A DNA stretch of 64,000 bases from an uncultured Bacteroidota bacterium (GTDB taxonomy: Bacteria; Bacteroidota; Bacteroidia; JADZBD01), in NCBI GenBank assembly GCA_937924855.1, contig CALEYQ010000057.1:18837-82836 (forward strand). Reading direction: 5' to 3'. The position numbers and the translations under genes were made by a program. This document shows, piece after piece, positions 57,855 to 64,000 of this stretch (within the stretch, counting starts at the first letter, position 1; every line of letters begins with the position of its first letter). The notes below the pieces were generated by a model, which was not told the origin of the DNA, did not search any database, and saw nothing but the letters and a program-made list of their open reading frames with translations.

Positions 57855-59309
57855 TTATAATTTATCTAGTGTTTCTTTAAGAAGTTTACTGGCGACTTTC
57901 GGGTCGGCTTTTCCCTTGCTAAGCTTCATTACCTCGCCCATAAAGAGTCCGATCAGGCCGGTTTTTCCGTTTTTGTATTCTGTAATTTTTTCAGGAAAAG
58001 CATCAAGGGCTTGTTTTACCAGATCCTGAAGCTGACCGGTATCGCTGGTTTGAATCAGATTTAGTTTACCCGCAAGTTCAAGTGGGTCGTTCCCTGGCGA
58101 TTCAACTAATTTTGGAAATAGTTCCTGCGATGCCATGGAGAAACTCACTTTTCCTTCGTCAACAATATTTACAAGTTTGGCCATTTGAGCTGCACTCAAA
58201 GGGAAGTCAGTGATAGATACAGCCCTTTCGTTAAGGTAAGATTTAATGGGACCCATGGCCCAGTTGGCTGCGGCTTTTTTGTTGGGACAAAAAAGGGAAA
58301 GTTCTTCGAAGTATTCGGAGAATTCCCTGCTTTCTGTCAGTACGCCTGCATCATATTCGGAAAGTTGAAAGTCTTTTACATATTTCTCAAACAATGCCTG
58401 GGGCAGGGGAGGCAGTGTGCTTTCAACTTTTTGAATGAAATCCTTGGTTAGAATAACGGGCTGAATATCCGGTTCGGGAAAATACCTGTAATCATTGGCC
58501 GCTTCTTTTGAACGGAGGCTGAAAGTGGTGCCGGATACAGCATCAAAGCTTCGGGTTTCCTGAGTAAAAGGAATTCCTTTTTCAATGAGATCAATCTGCC
58601 GTTCGATTTCATATTCAATAGCCCGCTGCACATTCCTTATCGAGTTCATGTTTTTTACTTCAACACGGGTGCCGTATTTGTCGGCCCCTTTTTTCATGAC
58701 TGAAATGTTGGCATCACAACGCAGACTTCCTTCTTCCATGTTACCGTCGCAGATTCTCAGGTAGCGAACTAATTTCCTAACTTCGGTAAGGTATTGGTAG
58801 GCTTCTTCACCGCTTCGAATATCGGGTGCGGAAACCATTTCCAGCAGCGGTGTTCCTGCCCGGTTCACATCAATCAGGGTGTCATCGGCATCCTGGTCGT
58901 GAATGGATTTCCCCGCATCCTCCTCCATGTGAATCCGGATGAGGTTAATGAATTTTTTTTGTCCGTTCTTCAGGCGAATGCTTAGGCCTCCGCCGGTAGC
59001 AAGGGGTGTTTTGTCTTGGGTAATCTGATAGCCTTTGGGCAGGTCGGCATAAAAATAATTTTTGCGGGCAAACTCATTTCTTTCGGTAAGTGTACATCCC
59101 AGCGCAAGGGCGAGGCGAACGCCGAATTCAATTACTGCTTCATTGGGCCGTGGAAGGGTTCCCGGAAGGGCAAGGGTTATGGGTCCCACCCGGGTATTGG
59201 GAATTTCACCGTACGAGGTGGGCTCGGCTGAAAACGCCTTTGTGTTGGTAAGCAATTGGATGTGTACTTCAAGACCAATTACCGCCTGGTAGCCCCTGTC
59301 ATCTGCCAT
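57855..59309 (-). CDS. gatB: Aspartyl/glutamyl-tRNA amidotransferase subunit B
   Basis: A subunit of GatCAB, which converts Glu-tRNA(Gln) and Asp-tRNA(Asn) to the amidated forms. The 484 residues start MADDRGYQAVIGLEVHIQLL. TKAFSAEPTSYG, DVNRAGTPLLEMVSAPDI and EEGSLRCDANISVM follow, with the C-terminal YqeY-like tail domain at about 340-484. A TTG four codons upstream (59321) is not needed, so I use the ATG at 59309. It heads the operon with the TlpA-like, M1 and lpxH genes, and diverges from the cyclophilin gene. Confidence 0.96.
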   Translation of the reverse strand: MADDRGYQAVIGLEVHIQLLTNTKAFSAEPTSYGEIPNTRVGPITLALPGTLPRPNEAVIEFGVRLALALGCTLTERNEFARKNYFYADLPKGYQITQDKTPLATGGGLSIRLKNGQKKFINLIRIHMEEDAGKSIHDQDADDTLIDVNRAGTPLLEMVSAPDIRSGEEAYQYLTEVRKLVRYLRICDGNMEEGSLRCDANISVMKKGADKYGTRVEVKNMNSIRNVQRAIEYEIERQIDLIEKGIPFTQETRSFDAVSGTTFSLRSKEAANDYRYFPEPDIQPVILTKDFIQKVESTLPPLPQALFEKYVKDFQLSEYDAGVLTESREFSEYFEELSLFCPNKKAAANWAMGPIKSYLNERAVSITDFPLSAAQMAKLVNIVDEGKVSFSMASQELFPKLVESPGNDPLELAGKLNLIQTSDTGQLQDLVKQALDAFPEKITEYKNGKTGLIGLFMGEVMKLSKGKADPKVASKLLKETLDKL

Positions 59310-59325
59310 AGAAAAAATCAAAGGT

Positions 59326-59333
59326 CAAATTTA
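59326..59333 (-). promoter_or_regulatory. TAnnTTTG -7 element of the gatB operon
   Basis: The minus strand reads TAAATTTG, 16 bases before the ATG at 59309. No TTTG is at the usual -33 distance. Confidence 0.5.
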
Positions 59334-59391
59334 GCAATTTTAAAGGCAGGGAAAGGGCTAAAATGGGGATGTTTCTGAGCCAATGTTTGGT

Positions 59392-59399
59392 TATCTTTG
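59392..59399 (+). promoter_or_regulatory. TAnnTTTG -7 element of the cyclophilin gene
   Basis: TATCTTTG, 12 bases before the ATG at 59412. The TTG at 59397-59399, in frame with the gene, lies inside this box and is not the start. Confidence 0.5.
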
Positions 59400-59411
59400 A
59401 AAGAAAAAAGT

Positions 59412-60029
59412 ATGCGATTTTATGTTTATTTGATACTGGCTCTTTTGATGCCGGCCTTTGCATTTGCCCAGAAAGAAAAGAAAGAGAAAAAGAAGAAACC
59501 CGAGCCCGGCTTGTACGCCGAAATGTCGACCACCAAGGGTAAAATTTTGTTGTTTCTTGAATATGAAAAAACACCTTTAACCGTTGCCAGTTTTGTGGGT
59601 TTGGCGGAAGGGAAAATAAAAAATACCGCTAAGGCTCCGGGGGTTCCCTATTTCAATGGGATTAAGTTCCATCGTGTAATACCCAATTTTATGATTCAGG
59701 GCGGCGACCCAACCGGAGGTGGTTCGGGCGGACCGGGATATTCTTTTAAGGATGAAATCCACCCCGACCTCAAACATACCGGACCGGGAATTCTCAGTAT
59801 GGCCAATGCAGGTCCTGCAACCAACGGTTCACAGTTTTTTATAACCCATGTTCAAACCTCATGGCTCGATGGAAAGCATTCGGTTTTTGGCCATGTGGTG
59901 GAAGGGCAGGATGTGGTGAACGCTATTGTTCAGGGCGACGAAATTCTATCTGTTAAGATTATCAGAGTGGGTAAAGCAGCAAAAAAGTTCAATGCCCCCG
60001 AGGTGTTCGAAAAGCTAAAAAATCAGTAG
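59412..60029 (+). CDS. Secreted cyclophilin-type peptidyl-prolyl isomerase
   Basis: A 205-residue isomerase that speeds proline cis-trans steps during folding in the periplasm or on the surface. The ATG at 59412 gives a signal peptide (MRFYVYLILALLMPAFAFAQ), then a lysine-rich linker (KEKKEKKKKPEPG). The cyclophilin domain has KFHRVIPNFMIQGGDPTGGG, GILSMANAGPATNGSQFFIT and WLDGKHSVFGHVVEG, which include the catalytic Arg, Phe, Gln and Trp positions. The gene is flanked by its own promoter and terminator. Confidence 0.94.
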   Translation: MRFYVYLILALLMPAFAFAQKEKKEKKKKPEPGLYAEMSTTKGKILLFLEYEKTPLTVASFVGLAEGKIKNTAKAPGVPYFNGIKFHRVIPNFMIQGGDPTGGGSGGPGYSFKDEIHPDLKHTGPGILSMANAGPATNGSQFFITHVQTSWLDGKHSVFGHVVEGQDVVNAIVQGDEILSVKIIRVGKAAKKFNAPEVFEKLKNQ

Positions 60030-60053
60030 TATATAATTGATTTGTAGTGTTTT

Positions 60054-60083
60054 AGGCCCTGTTGAAAACGGGGCTTTTTTTTT
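60054..60083 (+). terminator. Rho-independent terminator after the cyclophilin gene
   Basis: GCCCTGTT, loop GAA, AACGGGGC (one G-T pair), then nine T. Confidence 0.8.
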
Positions 60084-60124
60084 ATTTTCCAAATGTCTAT
60101 CTTGTAAGCTTAAACCAATTAACC

Positions 60125-63100
60125 ATGAAGAAATTACCCCTTTTCTTTGGGCTGTGCCTTTGTTTTTCACTCAGCTTTGCACAGTCGAATGCTAACTATG
60201 ACCTTTTATTTTCCTCAGGAACGGTTCATCCGGCTCCCAACTGGCAAAACGACAAAATGCCGGTTTTTGAGGTGTCGGAAAAATTCGAAGGATTTGCCTT
60301 CCGGTACATTCAGTTTTATGAATTGCCAACCGAAGCCGAAAAGGAAACCCTGAAATCGGCGGGAATTGATCTGCTGCTTTATATTCCTAATTACACTTAT
60401 GTTGCTTCCGTTAAATCCGGAACTGACTTAAATGTGTTAGCGGGATTGAAAGTCAGAGGCTTTTATGCCATTACTCCGGAGTATAAAATGCTGAACGAAT
60501 TGTCGAATGCCATAGGGGAAGATGATTTTCCCGATTACGCCCGCGATGGATCAGGAAATATAGGGATAACTTTTACTTATTATCCCGGATTGAGTCATGA
60601 CGGTGTTTTGTCATACCTGGCTTCCAACGGCTACAGGGTTACTTATCATAATTCCTATGGAGGGATTATTACAGCCTGGGTAAAAAAGGAGAAGATTAAT
60701 GATTTTGTCGGCCTGCCTTTTGTATGTGCCGCTGAGTTGAAGGATGATATTTCCACTCCTGAAAACAATGTGGGAAGAACAAGCCATAGAGATAATTATG
60801 TGGCTACCGATTATTCAGGTGGAAGAAAATACAACGGAACCGGTGTAAAGGTAATGTTGCAGGACGATGGAATTATTGGTCCCCACATTGACTATCAGGG
60901 CCGCCTGATTCAGCAATACATCACCTTTAATAATGGAAACCACGGTGATCATTGTGCAGGTACTATTATGGGCGGTGGGAACCGTGATCCGCTTACCCGG
61001 GGAATGGCCTGGGGTGCCCAGATTTTTGTTTACGAGGCCGCGCCCAGTTATCAGGGATTCGATAGTGTTCCCTCTCATTATGCCAATATTGGAATTCGGA
61101 TTACTTCCACTTCCTATTCCAATGGTTGCAATGCAGGTTATACTACCCTGGCTCAAATGCTCGACCAGCAAAACTGGAATATGCCCAGCCTGATGCATGT
61201 TTTTTCAGCCGGAAATTCAGGTACTTCGAATTGTAATTACGGAGCCGGAGCCGGATGGGGTAATGTAACAGGGGGACATAAGCACGGGAAGAACAGTATT
61301 GCCGTAGCCAACCTTGATTACCTGGATGTAAGAAACAATTCCTCATCAAAAGGACCCGCCCACGACGGAAGGTTAAAGCCTGAAGTTAGTGCTGTGGGAA
61401 CCACGGTGTATTCTACCATTGACCCAAATGCTTACGAAAACAAGACAGGAACAAGTATGTCATGCCCCGGTGTGGCCGGAACTTTTGCCCAGATGTTTCA
61501 TGCTTACCGGACTCTTAATAGCAATAATGATCCACCCTCAGGATTAATCAAGGCATATATTATGAATACCTGTGACGATCTTGGTAATCCGGGTCCTGAT
61601 TTCAGCCATGGTTATGGCCGTATTAACGGATTAAAAGCAGTTCGGTCCATTGAAGGTAATCAGTTTTTTACCGGCAGTGTTACCACCGGAAATACCAACA
61701 CTCACAACCTGAACGTTCCTGCCAACGTAAGGCAGTTGAAAGTGATGGTTTACTGGCACGATTATCCTGCAGCCGTAAATGCTTCGGTTGCTTTGGTGAA
61801 CAATCTCAATATGCAGGTTATTGATCCGAATACAGTGGTATACAATCCCTGGGTATTGGATTATACCCCAAATGCTACCAACCTGAATTCGCCTGCCACG
61901 CGGGCGGTTGATATCCGGAATAATCACGAGCAGGTTACCATTGATAATCCTGTAGCCGGAAACTATTCCATCACCGTAAACGGCGCCACGGTGCCACAAG
62001 GTCCGCAAACTTATTATGTGGTTTATTATATGGAGATGGATGGAGTAACTCTTACTTATCCTATCGGCGGAGAGGGCTTTAATCCTGGCGAAAATGAAAC
62101 CATTCGTTGGGATGCCTTTGGAAATTCCGGAACTTTTTCTCTGGATTATTCCACGGATAATGGTTCTTCGTGGAGTAGTATTACAACCAGTGTTCCTGCA
62201 AGTCAGCGCTACCACATATGGACGGTTCCCACCGCATTGAGCGGACAATGCCTGGTGCGTGTTACCCGCGGGGCCTCTAATGATGTTAGTGATGCTAATT
62301 TTTCAATTATCGGGGTTCCCACCAATATTCAGGTTACCTGGGCCTGTCCGGACAGTTTACGCCTAACCTGGAATGCGGTTACCGGGGCTACAGGGTACGA
62401 TATCTTTAAATTGGGTAATACTTATATGGATTCCATTGGTACTTCTACGGGTACTGCATTTGTGGTAACTAACGTTCCCTCGAATCAAACCTATTGGTTC
62501 AGTGTCAGGGCGCGCGGCCCTCAAAATGCCGTTGGACGACGGGCTATCGCGATTCAGAAAACCCCTGGAACTTTCAATTGCCCGATTGCCATTGATGCTT
62601 CCGTTACTTCTGTGGTGAGTCCCTCGGGAACTTTGCCCACCTGTCAGAATTTAAATAATGTGCAGGTTGCTATACAGGTTTTCAATGCCGGAACCGGTTC
62701 TTTAACAAATATTCCGGTGCGCTATCGCATTAATAATGGTCCGATTGTAAATGAAACTTTCAGCACTACCCTGGCCTCCATGGCCACCGCAACGTATACA
62801 TTTACAACTACAGCTAACCTGTCAACACCCTCCAATTACATAATTAAGGCTTGGGCATCTTACACTTCCGATGGGAATGTGTTTAACGATTCCAGTCAGA
62901 CCACCGTGGTAGTTGCCACCGGTACCCTGGTAAATGCACCAATTACAGAGAATTTTGAAACTTTCAATTTGTGTGGTACGGCTTCAGATTGCGGAACAAC
63001 CATTTGTAACCTGGCCAACGGATTTATTAATGAGAATTCCAATATTGCCGATGAGATTGATTGGAGGACGGATGAGGGAGGAACCCCTTCTACAGGAACT

Positions 63101-63751
63101 GGCCCAAGCACTGATTACATTCCGGGTACCGCTACGGGTAATTATGTTTATCTAGAGGCCAGTGCTTGTTTTAACAGAAGAGCTCATTTGTTAAGTCCTT
63201 GTATTAACCTTGGTAGTTTGTCGAATCCATGGTTGTCATTTGGATATCATATGAATGGGGTAGATATGGGTACCCTGACGGTGGATGTTTTTTCTAATGG
63301 AAACTGGACCAATGATGTATGGACCCGAACAGGCAACCAGGGAACAGCCTGGCTTCAGGGTTGGGTAAATTTAAATGCCTATTCCGGTCAAATTATTAAT
63401 ATTCGTTGGAGAGGAACCACCGGAGCAAATTTTACGAGCGATATGGCTTTGGATGGCATCTCGGTTACTAACTTAACCGGCGTACCGAATGTAACACAAG
63501 GCGATGGTGTGGTATTGTTCCCTAATCCTTCCGATGGTTCATTTAATTTAAGTATTTCAGACCTGAATAATGAGGATGTAAGGATGGTAATTACGGATAT
63601 GTCGGGCAGAACGGTTTACACCCAGGATTTGGGCACCCTGTCGGGTAGTTTAAATACCCAGATCGATTTGCGGGGTGTAAGTGCCGGGGTTTACACGCTG
63701 GTGTTGGATAGGGGAGGAAGACTTGAATATTTGAAAATCAGCAAGTATTAA
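60125..63751 (+). CDS. T9SS-secreted subtilisin-like serine protease (S8) with adhesion domains
   Basis: A 1208-residue secreted protease. The ATG at 60125 gives MKKLPLFFGLCLCFSLSFAQ; an upstream start would precede the signal peptide by 21 residues and begin within the terminator region. The subtilase domain has Asp247 (VMLQDDGIIGP), His273 (NHGDHCAGTIMGGG) and Ser444 (GTSMSCPGVAGTFAQMFHAY). A jelly-roll domain, a fibronectin type III-like domain (about 730-810), a CARDB-like domain (about 815-940) and a MAM/lamG-like domain (about 945-1120, with SPCINLGSLSNPWLSFGYHM) follow. The last about 75 residues (VVLFPNPSDGSFNLSISDLN to LEYLKISKY) are a type A T9SS sorting domain. It ends 19 bases before a terminator. 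Confidence 0.93.
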   Translation: MKKLPLFFGLCLCFSLSFAQSNANYDLLFSSGTVHPAPNWQNDKMPVFEVSEKFEGFAFRYIQFYELPTEAEKETLKSAGIDLLLYIPNYTYVASVKSGTDLNVLAGLKVRGFYAITPEYKMLNELSNAIGEDDFPDYARDGSGNIGITFTYYPGLSHDGVLSYLASNGYRVTYHNSYGGIITAWVKKEKINDFVGLPFVCAAELKDDISTPENNVGRTSHRDNYVATDYSGGRKYNGTGVKVMLQDDGIIGPHIDYQGRLIQQYITFNNGNHGDHCAGTIMGGGNRDPLTRGMAWGAQIFVYEAAPSYQGFDSVPSHYANIGIRITSTSYSNGCNAGYTTLAQMLDQQNWNMPSLMHVFSAGNSGTSNCNYGAGAGWGNVTGGHKHGKNSIAVANLDYLDVRNNSSSKGPAHDGRLKPEVSAVGTTVYSTIDPNAYENKTGTSMSCPGVAGTFAQMFHAYRTLNSNNDPPSGLIKAYIMNTCDDLGNPGPDFSHGYGRINGLKAVRSIEGNQFFTGSVTTGNTNTHNLNVPANVRQLKVMVYWHDYPAAVNASVALVNNLNMQVIDPNTVVYNPWVLDYTPNATNLNSPATRAVDIRNNHEQVTIDNPVAGNYSITVNGATVPQGPQTYYVVYYMEMDGVTLTYPIGGEGFNPGENETIRWDAFGNSGTFSLDYSTDNGSSWSSITTSVPASQRYHIWTVPTALSGQCLVRVTRGASNDVSDANFSIIGVPTNIQVTWACPDSLRLTWNAVTGATGYDIFKLGNTYMDSIGTSTGTAFVVTNVPSNQTYWFSVRARGPQNAVGRRAIAIQKTPGTFNCPIAIDASVTSVVSPSGTLPTCQNLNNVQVAIQVFNAGTGSLTNIPVRYRINNGPIVNETFSTTLASMATATYTFTTTANLSTPSNYIIKAWASYTSDGNVFNDSSQTTVVVATGTLVNAPITENFETFNLCGTASDCGTTICNLANGFINENSNIADEIDWRTDEGGTPSTGTGPSTDYIPGTATGNYVYLEASACFNRRAHLLSPCINLGSLSNPWLSFGYHMNGVDMGTLTVDVFSNGNWTNDVWTRTGNQGTAWLQGWVNLNAYSGQIINIRWRGTTGANFTSDMALDGISVTNLTGVPNVTQGDGVVLFPNPSDGSFNLSISDLNNEDVRMVITDMSGRTVYTQDLGTLSGSLNTQIDLRGVSAGVYTLVLDRGGRLEYLKISKY

Positions 63752-63770
63752 GTATCAATAATTAATGCCT

Positions 63771-63798
63771 AACGCCCCTTCGGGGGCGTTTTTTTTTC
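63771..63798 (+). terminator. Rho-independent terminator after the S8 protease gene
   Basis: AACGCCCC, loop TTCG, GGGGCGTT, then eight further T: a perfect 8-base-pair stem with a stable UUCG tetraloop. Confidence 0.9.
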
Positions 63799-63818
63799 AT
63801 TTTTTTGAATAAATCTGC

Positions 63819-63826
63819 TATTTTTG
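63819..63826 (+). promoter_or_regulatory. Possible -7 element of tRNA-Asp
   Basis: TATTTTTG matches TAnnTTTG fully, 48 bases before the tRNA. There is no TTTG at a standard distance. Confidence 0.35.
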
Positions 63827-63874
63827 CCCTCCCTAAAGGGGTACCTGAGGGGAAATGTTCTAAAAATAAAGTTT

Positions 63875-63948
63875 GGTCCGGTAGTTCAGCTGGTTAGAAT
63901 ACGTGCCTGTCACGCACGGGGTCGCGGGTTCGAGTCCCGTCCGGACCG
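63875..63948 (+). tRNA. tRNA-Asp (GUC)
   Basis: A 74-base cloverleaf. The acceptor arm GGTCCGG pairs with CCGGACC (63941-63947), followed by discriminator G. The D-loop contains AGTTCAGCTGGTTAGAAT. The anticodon stem CGTGC/GCACG closes the loop CTGTCAC with anticodon GTC at 63909-63911. The T-arm is GCGGGTTCGAGTCCCGT. The CCA end is not encoded. A strong hairpin begins 11 bases downstream. Confidence 0.96.
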
Positions 63949-63959
63949 CAGTTGTAGGA

Positions 63960-64000
63960 AAATGGCGCTTAATGTCTCCAAAAGATGTTAAACGCCATTT
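63960..64000. repeat. Long imperfect hairpin at the right edge, just after tRNA-Asp
   Basis: AAATGGCG (63960-63967) pairs with CGCCATTT (63993-64000). After one C/A mismatch the stem continues through TTAA/TTAA, two G-T pairs and TCT/AGA to a CCAAA loop (63978-63982), giving about 17 pairs. It may be a terminator for the tRNA transcript, a dispersed repeat or the edge of an inserted element. The sequence after it is outside the window. Confidence 0.6.

Noticed and set aside
1..64000. Search for CRISPR arrays, insertion sequences, prophage, toxin-antitoxin and defence genes
   Set aside because: No regular direct repeats, transposase or integrase motifs, or defence-family domains were seen; the region is core-like chromosome.

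Overview
The window is about 64 kb of gene-dense chromosome from a member of the Bacteroidota. Three things show this. Two large secreted proteins end in type IX secretion (T9SS) type A sorting domains. Promoters repeatedly match the Bacteroidota -7 element TAnnTTTG, several with a TTTG -33 element. Start codons lack Shine-Dalgarno sequences. The content is housekeeping and envelope genes with moderate GC, short intergenic gaps and no insertion sequences, prophage or CRISPR array. Genus cannot be decided from sequence alone.

Layout. 1-5.8 kb (minus strand): a cut-off secreted TPR-like protein, a small repeat protein, ornithine aminotransferase, a GNAT acetyltransferase, a DEAD-box helicase, Kdo transferase WaaA and a secreted beta-rich protein. 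6-18 kb: surface-polysaccharide functions, namely a DegT aminotransferase, UDP-glucose dehydrogenase, a GT4 glycosyltransferase, a Wzx-like flippase interrupted by an in-frame TAA, two tandem Wzz-like proteins and a Wzy/WaaL-like membrane protein. RNase HII and a 920-residue membrane-anchored protein are interspersed. 18-20.9 kb (minus): a GAF-SpoIIE-type PP2C phosphatase, an LpxD-like acyltransferase and EF-P. 20.9-26.2 kb: an operon of FucP-like sugar permease, ROK kinase and GH92 alpha-mannosidase. 26.3-32.7 kb: aconitase, a DUF4421 protein, a Tudor-like unknown, a UMF1 transporter, LutA-like and DinB-like proteins. 32.7-39.3 kb: Nudix, pyrE, SRPBCC, birA, rsfS, ftsH, lutC-like and cdsA. 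39.4-48.5 kb: glutamate dehydrogenase, yidC and pyrG, ung, two tiny lipoproteins, OsmC, two beta-rich envelope proteins and lipA. 48.6-64 kb: a T9SS Asp-box propeller protein, gap, a minus-strand operon gatB / TlpA-like lipoprotein / M1 peptidase / lpxH, a secreted cyclophilin, a T9SS subtilase and tRNA-Asp.

How the parts connect. Envelope biogenesis dominates: lipid A and Kdo (waaA, lpxD-like, lpxH), phospholipid (cdsA), membrane insertion and quality control (yidC, ftsH), polysaccharide export, and secreted proteins. I did not find a convincing wholly new multigene system. The observations most worth checking are the nonsense codon in the flippase, the group of promoters that would give leaderless mRNAs, a twin pair of very small lipoproteins with a shared C-x-AYGK motif, a 17-residue repeat protein, an EF-P with Asn at the usual Lys/Arg tip, an M1 peptidase with a barrel-like C-terminal third, and a strong hairpin at the right edge just after tRNA-Asp.
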